DNA of 64,000 nt from Trifolium pratense (Eukaryota; Streptophyta; Magnoliopsida; Fabales; Fabaceae), in contig NC_060061.1 in the NCBI RefSeq assembly GCF_020283565.1, forward strand, positions 2,604,001 through 2,668,000, in the 5' to 3' direction. Within the stretch, counting starts at the first letter, position 1. Every line of letters begins with the position of its first letter. The notes beneath the pieces were generated by a model. It was not told the origin of the DNA. It saw nothing but the letters and a program-made list of their open reading frames with translations, and made no database searches. Below, piece by piece: positions 1 to 14,000 of the stretch. A program made the translations under genes and the position numbers.

Positions 1-109
1 CTAGGTGAAAAGATGTATTTGTAGTTGACTTTTCGAATTTCAATGTAAAGTGGGATATGTTTGGAAAAGTAATAATAAATATGTCTAGGGAATTGAAAAG
101 AGACTTAGA

Positions 110-478
110 CCATCTCCAATGGTGTAGTACCTATTAGGTACTCATGGTACTTATTAGGTACTACCATTGGAGCATAACACATTTTAGTACCTAATAGGTA
201 CCACTTTTAATATAAGAACTCTCTCTTCTTTTTATGGGACCCACTTTATTTAATATATTCAAAAAAAATTAATTTAGCAATATTATTTTAAATTAAATTT
301 CAAATTTTAATGATGTGGAGTTATTGATGGGACCCATTTTAGAACTTTTTAAGAAATGCTCCATTGGAGGGGTTGAGTACCTATTAGGTACTATTATTAA
401 AAAAATAATAAATTGATGATGTGTCTATGTGGGACCATTTAAGTACTCAAAAATGGAGTGCTCCATTATGGATGCTCT
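110..478. mobile_element. MITE, Harbinger-like (TTA target site)
   Basis: The ends are imperfect inverted repeats: the left end reads GACCATCTCCAATGG and the right end, read inward, is GAGCATCCATAATGG. Each end is bordered by TTA, the target duplication of PIF/Harbinger elements. The left arm also holds an internal palindrome built on AGTACCTATTAGGTACT that recurs near the right arm. No coding capacity is seen. Confidence 0.6.
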
Positions 479-1844
479 TATATTTAGGGACAAATTTTAT
501 CTTTGAAAGGGTGATTATAATTAGGGACAGAGAGAGTAGTTGGAAGACAAAGTAGGAGGCCCAACCCTTATTTAAAAGTTAGTAGATGTAGCTCTTATTG
601 AAATTTCTCAAATAAATAAATAAAAATAGTACCGTCAAATTAACAATTGATTGGTGTTCAAATAGGAAAAGAGGTTTCGATTATTTAAATAAGTGGTCAC
701 AAATTTGATCTTTAATTATCTCTTGCATGCTGAAAAAAATCCGTAAAAATAGAAGTAGTAGTTTATGTGACCTATTGGAAATTAGATTACACTCATTAAA
801 TATGAGACAAGACAAATGAGATTGAGTCTAGTAGAAGTGTTATACTCATACGCAACGTGACGAATCAAAATTCAAATCACTCCTAATAGAAATATAGTTG
901 TCACATGACCAAAAAAAAATAAAAATAAATATAGTTGTCAAATTATATGGTCTCTTAAAACTTGGTTTCAACTCACGTACATAGGAGTTGGAAAGAATTC
1001 ATTGCTAAAACAAAATTTTGGTCACAAACATAATTGATAAAAAGTACAATAGTGTGAGATTCTAGGATTTTTTTAGTCTCGGGTTAGAAATTATGAGGAA
1101 TTATGGTGTGATGTGAGTGTGAGTTTAAGATTATACCTCCACTTGTTAGCAAATCATCAGTCTTTGAAGCATGTATATACTTATAAAGCGGGGAAGTACC
1201 CTTATTAGATATGTACTCGGTACCGATACGATTATGTTACTTCTCAGGTTCTCTATTCCTTCTAATTATTTTGTTGCGAGTGAAACTTGTGACTTTATCA
1301 TTTTAAGTTTCTTTGTTGTTGTAGTCAAACATAATCCGACTGTGGTTTTTCAATGGACCGAACTCGCCTGCAATAAACCGCTTGAGGCAGCACTATTAGT
1401 CCTGTCAAACCGCTGGCCCGTTTGAAACCATTCCTTTTCGGTTTTATGGGTGCGGCTTTTTCGGGTTGCACCCGTTTGCAAGACTTTGTCCACCCCTACA
1501 TCCTACCTTTTAGGAATTTCTTCCAAGTTGCAGCCCCTACATGGGCCACACAAATTGCTGCTCCAAATTGTAGGACACCATGATACAGACATTGTATTGT
1601 ATACTACAGATGAATGAAATAAAATACTGTTCTCATCTATATGCCAAGGAAAAACCCTTCCCAAGAATGGCACCCACCACACCACTTCTCTACTACACCT
1701 CTTCAACAGCTTTAAACAGAGCCTTCACCTCACCTCTGTTTTCACTCTGTCAAGTACTCAACTATCATAACAAAGGACCTCCACAAATTATCCTTGATTA
1801 TTTCTTAACAAAGCAAAATAATTCATCTAGTTTATGATTAAAAG

Positions 1845-1990
1845 TTTCGTATTGGATATGAAATGACTTGAACATGAGTTTATAAGTAGAAGCAATTTTT
1901 ACCTTAAAAATCGATTTTGCTGAATTTAGTTAAACCCAACCAAATTTTTTAACATAGTATCAGAATCTCTTCAAAATCTGTTGGACCACC
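1845..1990 (+). mobile_element. LTR/TRIM remnant with decayed primer-binding site
   Basis: The 3' end of a short LTR, ending in AACA, is followed directly by TAGTATCAGAATC. That is a decayed form of the TGGTATCAGAGCC primer-binding site for initiator tRNA-Met. A diverged relative of the same repeat lies near 7760-7850. The left boundary is not defined. Confidence 0.45.
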
Positions 1991-2538
1991 TCTTTCCATT
2001 ATCAGACCACCTGACTCATGTAGTCCAATAATATGAATTGAGACGTCAAATAAATATTATATAGGAGATTTAGAATTCGAACCCTAATACTAACAAATTT
2101 CTCATTACCTAACAAATTAGTTACTAATATTTTAGCAAATTAAAAAACAACTATAGGGTGGTGGAAACAACAAACCAATTGAGATTTATTAAATCAAACA
2201 TAGTTGAGAATGTTTCATGAAAGTGACTGGTGCACTACAAATTAAAATTAAATGGGGTATACATTTGGATATCAATCAAATATAAAAGCAATCTTTAGGA
2301 TCATGCTAGGTACTACATGATGCATCAATTTTGACTACTAGTATATCAAACATATATCCCTTGAATGATACTCTAAAACATTTTCTGTGATTCAGCTTTG
2401 GAAAAAGACAAAATGCATGAAAAATGTATAATATTCAAATATATGCTTGTTGATTTATATAGCCATTTTTTTTATGAGAGCTTTTATATAAGCAAGTTGA
2501 ACACCTATTGAAATCTATATTCTTATATGAATCTGTTA

Positions 2539-2974
2539 ACATGTCACGAATTTTGGAAGTGGGTGAAACTCTTATTTTGGAAGTGGTTTCTAGGTAAAAA
2601 TCATGGTTCCCCCTGTTATTTTTATGAGTGGGGTATTCACCCTACTTTATGCTGGAATCGATAGAGTTTGTTGGAGTGTCATGTTGGAACTTGATATGGG
2701 CCAAGAGGATTGGAGGCACTCTTTTACTTTGTCATACCGTGGTTGACCCTAGTCTCTTGTCCAGAGGGATTTTTTCTTCTAGTGGTGCTTATAAGGGGGA
2801 CTTTTGTTTGGTGGTGGTTTGTCTCCTTATTTCTTTGTATTTTTATTTTTATGTTTTGATGGAGTGTACTTCTGGTACCTCTTTATTTTTCCGAACTTTC
2901 TTTTGTATCATTTTCGTTTATTCATATTTATATATTATATATTTGCCATTAAAAAAAAAACATGTCACGAATTT
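2539..2974 (+). mobile_element. 5'-truncated LINE (L1-type) tail with 15-bp target duplication
   Basis: A T-rich 3' untranslated segment of about 400 bp ends in an A-run at 2951-2960. It is flanked by a perfect direct repeat, ACATGTCACGAATTT, at 2539-2553 and 2960-2974. A target duplication plus an A-tail is the mark of target-primed reverse transcription. The 123-codon open frame inside is accidental. Confidence 0.75.
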
Positions 2975-3358
2975 CATTAAATTTGCTACAAATGAGTAAC
3001 TCTAGCATTTTCAGATGAATAAATAGTTTAAAGACTTTGAGCCCGGTAAGTACTTATTAGTCCATATTTAATACGGTTAAAATATGTTTCTATCAATATA
3101 AAATTACTAAATTTTATTTTTTGTCCATATAAAAAAATGGCTTTTTTGGTATACAAAATTATTATGCATGTAATTTTAGTTTCTACCGTTAAACTAATGT
3201 GTATTTTTGAATGATTATTTTACATACATGTTTAGAATAATATAAAAAGCTCCTCGAAAAAAAAGAAACTCAAAATTCGATTTCTAAGTCGAAATTTTTT
3301 TACTTTTATCTTTATATTTTGAAATTTTAAAAATTCATATTTAATTCATACAATTATA

Positions 3359-3685
3359 CTACCCTCTCCGTTTCAAATTGCTTGTCGTTTTGATAATTTA
3401 AGGTTATATTTTGTCTATTATACCCTCATGTAAATTCCAAATATTTAGGAGTAGTTGTTGAAACCGAAAAAGATTTAATATATATTTGAAAAACTAAAAT
3501 TTTTATTTTTATTTTTTTGGTACATAACATATTAAATTTATTGGAAAGAGAAAGTGTGTGCAAAAAAAAAGAAATTTATTGGCAATTAAAATAAGGGTAT
3601 AATAGAAAAATAAGGTGCAAAAGCACACTTTTTTAATTTCTTGTTTTTTTTTTCTAAAATGACAAGTAATTTGAAATGGAGGGAG
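3359..3685. mobile_element. Stowaway-type MITE (Tc1/mariner family)
   Basis: The terminal inverted repeats are about 30 bp. The right end, read inward, is CTCCCTCCATTTCAAATTAC and the left end is a close match. TA borders the right end. No coding capacity is seen. Confidence 0.7.
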
Positions 3686-4204
3686 TATATAATAGCAAAT
3701 TTATTGAATCCATATAAAATTATTTGTCAATTATTTTATGAAAAATCTTAAACTCTTGCTTAATAATTTTATTGTAGAAGTGATAAGTGATTGGACTACT
3801 GACCAACTCTTTGAATTTGCATCTTTGACCTAATCCCTTGTGGCTGTGTGTGAGATATGAAATGCCATTTATATCTTGCCAAAAACTTCAAACACCAATT
3901 TTTCAATCACTACTAGAGGAAATTTCAAATCAACTTTATACTACAATAAACACCTTTTGACATTGTTTCCCTCATTACATTTATGCATTTTTGGTATAAA
4001 CTATAATTATAAATATAAACTATCAACCCTTACTAATATTATAGTACAAAATTTCAACAGATACATGTTTGAAATTGCGATGAGTTTGACCGAATCGTGG
4101 TATACAACTTAAGCATTGACAAAAAGTCAAAGTTTAGTGTTTCAGTAAAATCACGATGTTGTTGTGACTTCGTTAAACTCATTGTGATCTCAAACATGCA
4201 CTAA

Positions 4205-4230
4205 GTGAGCCAGTGAGCCAGTGAGCCAGG
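4205..4230. repeat. 10-bp tandem repeat, about 2.5 units
   Basis: The unit GTGAGCCAGT is repeated just beyond the stop codon of the XRI1-like gene. It is a local slippage repeat with no recognised role. Confidence 0.8.
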
Positions 4231-4242
4231 TTTCGCTCAAAT

Positions 4243-6053
4243 TCAACCTTTGGTCCTAATAATGGTAATGGAGCCTCTACCCCTGGTTTGAATCCTAGTA
4301 AGTGCTGCCACTTTTTTTCCTGAAATACCATAACCACTATTTGAAATGCATGGTTGAATCACAGAATCTTCTATAGCCACAGGGTGTGGAATTGGCTTTG
4401 ATGGACTCATCATCATTTGTTGATTTATATCTTTAATTGTTGTTTCCCCTTCAACTCCTCCAGGTTTCACCAACTCAAATGGATAAGCTATTTTCTTCCA
4501 ATGTCCTCCTAATTAATTACATCAAAACAAAATGGTACAAAAGGATATATTTGAGTCATGAAATAGCTATAAAGAATTAACTTAGTTAGAACATACATTC
4601 ACGACATTAATACTGACACATTGACATTAGTAATAATTTTTTTAAAAAAAAAAATTAAATATAACTATATGTATCTGTGTCAGATTTGGACACGGTGTCA
4701 ATGTTACATAGTTAAACTGAAGGGGAAAAAACATGAAATGCATAATGAAGTAAATATTTTAGTGTTAAGAATGTTGTACTTAAAATTGAAGCATCATTTT
4801 CATGTGATTCTTGAGATGCACAACTTCTTTGAGGTGAATCAGTTTTTACTGCAGCTGCATGGGTATCATTTTGTGATGATGATAGGTTCCTAGTGCTGAA
4901 ATTTTTATGATCTGTAAAGACATAATTTGCAGTGTCAGTAATGACTATGTTGTACTTAATTTCATATCTAACCAAAATTAGAAATAAATTGGTAAGGTAT
5001 AGTTAAAATGTTAGGTTGGTCATTTATTGCAAATTCTGAACTCCTTATATATCTGCAGAATCAGTAAACAAGGTAAAGAGGGGGAAAAAAAAAAGTTAGC
5101 ACTAGATTATTTTTTACTGAATATTATACATCAAAGAAAGATAAACGGATAATAAGCTGAGTCGCTAATCCTTTTCGAATGGACAAATCAATCATCTTAA
5201 AAACAACAAAGAAATGATTTCCAAAATCTAACAAGACAAGATTGAAAGATGAAAGTGATGCAAGGGTATATTATATTGTTATACCTTGAAGTAATTGGGC
5301 TGCTTTGGAAGAAAATGATGGAATTAGATGTTCTTGACCAACTAAGCATTGCTTTTTCTGTAATTAATTAAATATGTTATCAATTTTCAAAGTATTTGAC
5401 AATAAAAAAATTAGGGAATAACAATTGAGTGTCTCACGTCAAAAAAAACAAAACAATTGAGTGTCTATTTAAAATCACGGTGAAACTGTAATTTTGTTAA
5501 AACTCTAAAGTATAGTGTTTACAAACATCAAGGTGGTACATCATGATTTTGACAAACTCGTTGTCGATTCCAATATGTGATGAACAAAAATGTAAAGGAC
5601 ATGAAACCATGCATGATTAACCTTTTGATCTTGAGAGTAAGATGGTAAATTATGTTGCTTGCACCAAATATCCCAACCAGTGATTGCATCTTCAAGATAT
5701 CCACTGGATGTATCAGATGCAAACCAAGACTCATCTGTAGAAAAACCATAGAGACAAAATAAGCATACAAAGTGCATGATCGAAATCACGGTGAATACTG
5801 AATATGACACGTAATTTTGTTGAAGTATAATTTTTCTACAAATCACGGTGACACACTATGATTCTGTCAGATTCATTATCGATCTGAATATAGACCTAGA
5901 TCACAAACAAGTAGAATTACCTAGTGATCACAAGTGTCAACTACTAGTATATTCTTGGAAACAAGAAAATTTAAAAAAAAAAATTGCAAATGAAAAGGAT
6001 AGCATAATACCAAGAGACAAATCTGAATGAGTGATTCCAATGTCCAATTCCAT
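4243..6053 (-). CDS. XRI1-like protein
   Basis: Five exons join in phase: 6053-6011, 5734-5622, 5357-5285, 4911-4780 and 4508-4243. They give 208 residues with canonical splice sites. The recognised part is the C-terminus: a K-P-G-G-V segment, then KDINQ, and a final basic stretch ending GSITIIRTKG. This recalls the conserved tail of the plant XRI1 (X-ray induced transcript 1) family, which is linked to DNA-damage response and meiosis. The middle is serine-rich and low in complexity; the N-terminal exons carry an acidic, tryptophan-rich segment (ESWFASDTSSGYLEDAITGW). XRI1 itself is longer, so this is either a short paralogue or lacks an upstream exon. The start was chosen as the first in-phase ATG ahead of a usable donor. 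Intron 4 holds a possible MITE. The gene structure is well supported; the family name rests on remembered resemblance. Confidence 0.62.
4596..4715. mobile_element. possible MITE in intron 4 of the XRI1-like gene
   Basis: The segment has facing arms containing GACACATTGAC and GACACGGTGTC around an A-rich centre. Related 'ACGGACAC' arms occur near 43846-43952, 46566-46765 and 53165-53315. The boundaries are uncertain. Confidence 0.35.
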
Positions 6054-7302
6054 GGAGGGAAGGAAATGAGAAAACTTGCAATTGTGAGTGATATGAATCA
6101 GTGATGAATCTTTCTAGTACAGAATTAATGGAAGTTTCATATAAGTGAACAAAAAGTCTACTGTTTTTCACTAAATTATTGTTATGGGCCCCTTCTAAAC
6201 TCTCTGAAAATACCCACCTACCTAACCTTACATTTGTCAATGTGACCAAAAAATATTAAATTGGCTACGTTAATTAGAGTGTTGATTATGTAATGTTATT
6301 AGCAATTAATAATTTTTTTTGTCTGATATTATTGAGGAAGGTCCTTAATTTAGTCATGAATATTAAATAAAAACTTTAATTTTGGATTACCTTATGCGGA
6401 TTATGCTGCTTTTTATGGGGTGGATGCTTGAATAGGATCAACAATGTGACATCATATAAGATCAAATATAATGTACCTAGAGAAAGAAGGGAAAAAAAAA
6501 ATGTCACTTGATTTCAATATCTCTTAACATGTTTCTTTAATTTATTTTTTTCCTCTTTTCTTTTTTTGGGTTACTATGATTTTAGCGTGAAGTTTCCCAC
6601 CTTGTATGCTTCACAGTTTCATCAACGAAGATTAGCATCACTTTCTGTTTTTCTACATCACTACATATCTTTTTCTACATAACTTTCATATGGTAGTATA
6701 GATTTTCAAAGCATGCGTGACTAGAGTACTATTTTATTTTCCTTATTGGTTTTGTTTTTTATTTTGTCAAATAAAAATGTTTACTCTTGTTCTTGTAACG
6801 TGATAAGGACTAGTGAAGCTACCGAATACTTTGGCTTTTGTACTTTTTCATATTTCAACCTTATTTTTGTTTCTTTTACACTTTTTTTTTTGTTTACAAT
6901 AGTTTACCATTGTAGATGAATTTATCTCTCAATTAACCAATTGAAGGAATTACAAACTTGGAGAAACTTGGTGATTTGTGCATGATGTGTTATTTAAGTG
7001 GTTAGAGCTTGATTTTGTGACCATGGTGACAAAGTTCAAATTCCTTTGGATTAGATGTAAACTGGTGAGCAACAAATAAATGAGAAGACTCATATATCTA
7101 ATGAGTTAAGATTTTTGGTGAAAATGTGGTTTCCAATCTCATTAATTTGTATGGTTTCTCTTAGTCTAATATAAGTGATGATCATCCATCGGAGTTTTAA
7201 TCCTTAGAGTTGATATTTTGCGTCGCGTTTATTTTTTCCTTGTTCAAAATAACCAAAAAGGTCTCAAAACTTATTTGAAACCGTCCTAACTCAATTTAAC
7301 GA
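6054..7302. other. intergenic, no gene seen
   Basis: This is AT-rich sequence upstream of the XRI1-like start. The 92-codon minus-strand frame at 5971-6249 overlaps exon 1 out of frame and has no support. No promoter element could be placed confidently. Confidence 0.5.
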
Positions 7303-7700
7303 TTGAGATATTTTACTGTGTGTAAATGCGTGATTCCCTTACTGCAGAGAATATGGATTCTAAAGAGTTCTCCTAAGAGGAGATTAAATTGGCTAGTAAA
7401 TGATTCAATTCAGCAGTTCAGTGCTGCTAATAGGGTCATTGGTCAAAGTATTTTGGGATTGTGTAAGGGAATATTGCCAGAGAGTGGTGAGATTTTGTTC
7501 GTTTTTGCCTTCATGACAAATGGTAGTCTAGATAAGCATCATGCAAGAGTCAAGAATGGCTCTACCATGGTCTCATAGGACCAAAATTTTGTTAGGTGTG
7601 TCAATTATTTTGACCTATTAGCATCATGAGTGTGAAAGCACATGATTCATAGAGACATTAAGAGTTAAGACTAGTAATTAATATTGGATGAAATTTTGGG
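7303..7700 (+). pseudogene. lectin receptor-like kinase fragment (kinase domain relic)
   Basis: The first part reads ILGLCKG, then a diverged segment with GEILFVFAFMTNGSLDKH, which matches the hinge region of plant L-type lectin receptor kinases. After a frame change at about 7575, the next bases read in pieces as a W-S-H-R-T-K-I-L-L-G-V-like stretch, a H-H-E-C-E-like stretch and an I-H-R-D-I-K-like catalytic-loop remnant up to about 7700. Stops and frameshifts lie between the pieces. Glycine loop, lectin domain, transmembrane segment and activation loop are missing. It is a decayed internal fragment, not an expressed gene. Confidence 0.62.
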
Positions 7701-8071
7701 TAAGCACCAGTATATGTTTGGGGTTTGTTTGTTAAAAGTCTTACATGATTCTGAAATTATCTGAATATATGTTTATAAGTAAGGGCAATTTTTACTGTAG
7801 AAGTCATTTTGGTAGGGTTGAATTAAACCCAACACCCAATTCTAAGAAGTTCGATTGGGTCAATTTTGATAAACAAAGAATATATTAGCATAATTTAAAC
7901 AAAATGCTCAAATGGTAAATAATTCATTATGCATAAATAAAGTAAATCATGCTTATAAAGCATAAATATTAAAACATGATTCTGTTTTTCTTGTAATCAC
8001 TCAGCAAGAGAATGATAGAAATGGTTTAACTCAATTAATAAGTACTTAATTACTTCCATTCCAAGCTTACT

Positions 8072-11000
8072 CTAGCAAACACCATTCATCTTATCATTCA
8101 GCTTCTTCCTCTCCAACACAAACTTCTTCCAAACAGCAGTGATTTCTCTCTGAGTCTCCAAAGCACTCTTTTTAGTAGCCACAACTTGACCATTATTTTT
8201 CACAACTTCTTCACTAATTGTAACATTACTAGTGCTACTTATCAACCTTATCCTCGCCGCTAGTGTATCAAGCTCGTGTAACACTTTCTCGACATCAGCC
8301 ACAAGGCGCTCTGCTAAAGTCCTCGAGAAATCCTCCCTTATGACAACACGTAAAACGGTTATGTGTTGTGCATCCGGGGGCATGCTGTATGCCGGAACAA
8401 TCCATCCGAAGCGCCTCAATAAGTCGGAGATTTGGAATTCATCAAAGTTTGTGTGGTCCTTCAATGTGAAAGCTACTAGAGGAACACCATCGTCTTTCGA
8501 CACAATGTTGAATCGTCCCATTTTCTCGAGCCCCTCTTTCAATACTATCATGTTGTCTCTACAATTTTCCATCACATTTTTATACCCCTGCAACAAGTTA
8601 ATGTAAATGATTAGTACATTATCTAGTTTTGAAGTGTTTTGCAAAAAAAAAAAAAAAAAAAAAAAAAGATGAATCTTTGAAAAAAATTATGATGATTGTG
8701 TAAAAGGGTATGTTTGGTTTGTCTTAATACCTCATAACCAAGGCGAATTAGTTGGTAGTATTGAGCAATGACTTGGCTAGAACCTGCATTGGATAGTTTA
8801 GTGAAAGAATTTAGTATATACACTCATTTATAAATTAATAAATTGTTAAGGTAATTAAAGCGAGATTTGGATTCGTTACACTTAGAATAGCTAGATCGTC
8901 TCATCAAAATATCAGACGACTCATATTTCAACTAGGTATTTTGAATTTGGTTTACAAAGTTGAATATAAGTCGTCTGATCTTAATCTAATAGTTTAATTG
9001 TGCGACAATGCTAAATATTAAATGATTATTGTTTCAATTATGTGTTACCTTTGGAGAAATTGAGGGTAAAGGTAGGTTGATCAGCTCCTAGATAGTTGAT
9101 GTGAAAGATGAGTTCCTCAGGCAAGTCTTCCTTGCTTCTCCAAACAGCCCAACCGATTCCGGCATAGACAAGACCATACTTGTGACCACTAACATTGATG
9201 CTCTTCACTAGCGGTAAGCGAAAATCCCACACAAGCTCCGGATAAATAAACGGGGCAATGAAGCCGCCACTAGCTGCATCAACATGAATAGGAGTATCCC
9301 ATCTACCAAAAGAATTTCACAAATTAGTTCCTCAAGTCTAAAATGAAATGCGACGTTTATTTCTGATGTTTTATGTTTTCATTTTTACTAATAAAAATAA
9401 ACATCAAATAAGATATTATCGAAGTTTTTGAAGGTTTATTCTTCGATGTGCAACATACCCGGTTTCCTTATTTTTTTCAACTAGGAGATCATTTAAGGTT
9501 TTAACATCTTCAAACTCTCCATTTAATGTGGAACCAAGGATAGCAGCAACACAAATGGTGTTCTCATCCACCAAATCTACAGCCTTTTTAGGGTCCATTA
9601 CATAGTATCCTTCATTTAGTTTCACCTCTTTCAATTCCACCTCAAAGTACCTTGCAAATTTCTCCCAACAAACCTTCACATGAAAATAATTGAAGCTCAT
9701 AAACAATGGAATAACACCAACAATATAAAAAAATAAGTGCTTTGTATACATTTTGATTACACATCCCTGAACTAAAAAAAATTGTAATTAGGTCCTTCAA
9801 TTTATTAGTAGTTAATTTGTAATTAGGTTCTTAAAATACTTCCTCCGGTCCTTATAAAAAGGATAGGATGTAGCATTTTTTATAATGACTCAGTGGTTCG
9901 ACCAATGAACCTGTGACCCAGTGTGCTCATCGGTTCGATGACCGGTCCAATTTTTAAAACACCGTAGAAACCTGTTTGAAAATTTCTCAATTAACTTAAC
10001 AGCAGAAACTATAACTGCATGCAAAAGAAAATTATAGGGATAAAAACATAACATTTTTTTATAAAACAAAATTTAGTAATTTTATAGGGACGAAAAATAT
10101 ATTAAGTATTATATGTATGTATGTACCTGGACATTGGCTCCGGTGACAATGTTGGGCTTGTCAAAAGGCTTTCCCTCTTGTTTCCTTTTGTTCTGCCACT
10201 TTCTTTTGAAAGCCAATCCAGCTAACATTATAGCTTCTGATGAGCCAACAGTGCCAACACCAACTGCAGCCTCATTTTCTTCAAGTGGTGCATTGAAAAG
10301 ATGAGCTATCATGTTAACACACCGATTCTGCATACATGTGAATACAAGTCAGAAGCAATTACTAGTGTCATTCAGTCAATATTTTATAATTGGTCATGAA
10401 TTTTTCATGGTTTAGTAAAAAAAAAAAAATTATTTTGCGGCAAATACTAACTAGTGCTCCCGAGACACTAGTTAAGACAGCAAAAATAGAAATATGTTGT
10501 TGATTTCAATTTTAATGTAAAGTTACTTCTTTTAATTTTCTTAACTAGTGCTCTCGGGGAGTAGTTAACAAGATCTTTTATACTTCTATTTAATGTTATA
10601 TTTTACTTTCGATTTACAATGACATAGGTGCAAAATTTTCACCGTCATTAGGTATAATTAATTTCTGTTAAGGAACTATGTGGCACATGAAGTAGGTTTT
10701 TCTCTCTTAGATAAATTTTTGGGTACCCAGAAGTAAAAAAATCCAACCTATGGTTATTTATTTAAGATGTTAAAAACTCTTATCACTTAAACCAAATTAT
10801 TTTTAGTTATGGACACTCTATTTTCAATATTCACTTTCTTTTTTTTTGAAAAAAATCATATGGGTGTCACTATTTTATGTATGTAGTGTCTATTTTCAAA
10901 AGGGTAGAGTGAACATTAAAAAGAGAATGTTTAGTCTTACAAAATATATTTTTTAAAAATTACATGATTTTTATTTAAAAATTTAAAAAGATTAATCCTG

Positions 11001-14000
11001 TTGGTTTTTTTTGTATAACCCTGTGAATTTTAAAGAAGTCAGTTCTAGTAATCCAGAATTCGGTCGCAAAAGAATCTGATAGTTCAGAGTTCGACCGCAA
11101 TGTAAGTAAAATCTAACTAAAAATTATTTTTACTATATATCGTATTTGGATTCTCCTAAACCATTTATTTTATTTATTTAAAAAAACCATTTATTTTATA
11201 AGGAACTTATTAACCACTTAATTTTAATGTCTTAGTTAACCATGTTAGTTATTTTTTAAAAAATGCTACCTAGTATCCATAACTCTTTTTTTGTTCAGAT
11301 AAACGAAATAACAGAGTCATTACAAACATAAGTCAAGAAACAGAATTCGAACTGATCGTGTCACTTAACATTGTTTATCAATTAAGTTAGAATTTGTAGA
11401 AAATAACCTTATATTGTATTTTATAGAACTTGTTTTAGTCAAAAAGAGAAAAATAGTAGTCAAGTCAAAAAGAGAAAAAGTTGTTTTATAAGGATACTTT
11501 TAATTAGTTTGACTGGAATCTGATGATGACCGGTAGTTTTATGTCAATTAACGTGTTAAATGCAGTTTGAAAATTCATACACATAAAAAAAGATTTCCGG
11601 TTTCAAAGGGAATCCACTCTCCAAATTTATACGGTGTATATACAATTTTATTTTGAGTTTAATTGATAATCACGGACGGTGTAAAATAGTTTTGCACTAT
11701 CATTCAATAAACAACCATCATTTTGTCATGTCATATCAAAAAAGTGAGGTGATGATGTGGTGGAAAACATGATTGATATTGATTGACGGTGTAAAATTAT
11801 TTTACACCGTTGGTGTATATAAATTAAATCCTTTTATTTTTAAACTATTATTATTCTTTTTCTATTCAGGTTATAGAAATAAAAAAAAAAATTAATATGC
11901 TTTTATACAATTTTATTTTATTTTTTAACTATTATAATTTTTTCAACAACACAGGCTTGGGCCACCATCACAATCTCGTCGATCAATGTTCCGAATCGAT
12001 TGACGGACCGACACAATCTGTTTCACATCAGACCGAGACACATCGTCGGTCCTCATCCTCTCCCTCCCGACAATTTCATGCACGACTCTCTTTTCAAAGT
12101 CCCCTTTTCAAAAATTGTCATGTATAAGAATCGAACTCACATCTCTCATATCGTTTCCTTTCAAAAAAAAACTATTATTATTTTTTTTTATTCATGCCCA
12201 TAATTTTTTAACTATTATTATTATTATAGAAATAATTATAAAGTATATTTTTATACAGTATTGAATACCTTTGTCAAGTTTTTAGTTGTTAAAATAATTG
12301 AAATGATTGTGGGGGGAGGCTTGGGCCCCTGGATTTGATGTCTCTTGGCTGGTTTTGTTACTTTACCTCGTTCTTTTCAAACCCAATAACTTATTATGTC
12401 GTTCCCTTTTTATTTTTTAATTTTAGACTTAACTATACATTTGATCTCTTACGGTATATTCTAGATTTTAATTTGATCCTTTCCGTTTAAAAAATATCAA
12501 TTTGGTCTCTTACGTTTATTTTAGGTTTCAAGTTAGTTCTTTCCGTCAATTTTGTCACATGTGGCAGCCAAATTGCATATGTGGACAGACACTTGGACAC
12601 ACTGACACGTGTACTGTTCAAACGGTGTTAGTGACAAAACTAACGGAAATGACTAACTTGATACTTAAAGTAAACATGAGGGATCAAATTAATACTTTTT
12701 AAACGTAAAGACCCAAATTAAAACTTAAAATAAATGTAAGGAATCAAATGTGTAATCACAATAGTGTTGCTCCACTTTATCCTTTTTATTGTCAATAAAA
12801 GGAGCCAAAGCAAATTAGAAACCACTAAAAATATTAAGCAAATTAGAAACCTCTAGAAATATTAAAAAATAAATACAAATCAAATCTTCTAAGATAGTTG
12901 TAGATGTAGAAAATTTGGAATCAAATTAAACATTTTTAAATATGTTGTTGAGAAATACTTGATCAAAGTATTTGAAACACTCACATTATCTTCAATCACT
13001 CCAATAGTACGTCAAGAGAGAATCCCAATAGTGTGTTCTGCTTTTATTGAGATTTCATTTAATGGATGTCTTATTTGAAAAAGAATATTTTTAAAAATGA
13101 ATGTCTTATTTTAAAAAAAGTGTTATTTTACTTCTAAATTAATATTACATGTATCGTCTTCGTAGATATAACTCAGTTAGCATAGACGATATATAGAGAC
13201 TGAAGTTCGAACTTTATATATTTTGTCAAATAAAAAATAAATTTCTAGTCGCTAAAATTACTCGCTCAATAGGTTGATTCATTAAATGTAGGGAATCTCT
13301 AGTTAATGGAAAAGCACTAAGGCATTTAATATAGTTATCAAATTTAGAAAATGTCCAAAAAAACAAACAAGCAATTGGTTTAAATGTTTAATTAATAATC
13401 ATATCTCTATACCTAACACACAACTTGTGTTTATTTTTTAAGAGATATTTTATAGGGTCATGGTGCACGATTTGTGATTTAATATTATTTTAAAAAATTA
13501 AATAATTAGTCAAAAGAAAAACAAATTAACAAAGAATCAAAATTCAAAACCAAATAAATTGTTTCTATTAAAAAAAAACGTAAAGAAAATAGCTTTGGTC
13601 AAAAAAGAAACGGAAAAAGTAAAATATACCTGAAGTTCAGTAGTGACAGGGTATTCATCCATGTCAACATAGTTCTTGTTGATGGAAGCCATAATAAGCT
13701 TATCACACTCAGGCTCCATCCAAGTTGTTACAAAAGATGCTAGATTCAATCTAGGATTTCCATCCAACATCAATTCATCGTTTATTATTTGGTATGCCGC
13801 TTCCTTCGGTATCGACTCCTCCGGCATCTTGAATCTTGCATGTGTGAAAAAACTTTAAATTAATTATCAAGATCATAGATATGTGTAAAACATTATATTA
13901 TTTATGATTTTATTAATCAAGATATCATACATACATGAACATAAACATAAACATTTTTTGTTGACAAGATCAATTAACATAAATTTATGTAGGAGAGTTT

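Noticed and set aside
1580..1837. 85-codon plus-strand frame at 1580-1837 and its minus-strand overlap at 1503-1706
   Set aside because: No domain was recognised, no splice partners were found and composition does not help. Not supported as a gene.
2628..2999. 123-codon open frame with hydrophobic C-terminus
   Set aside because: It lies in the 3' untranslated tail of a truncated LINE and crosses its A-tail and target duplication.
8232..8606. 124-codon plus-strand frame
   Set aside because: It is the antisense of GAD exon 7, which is strongly supported on the minus strand.
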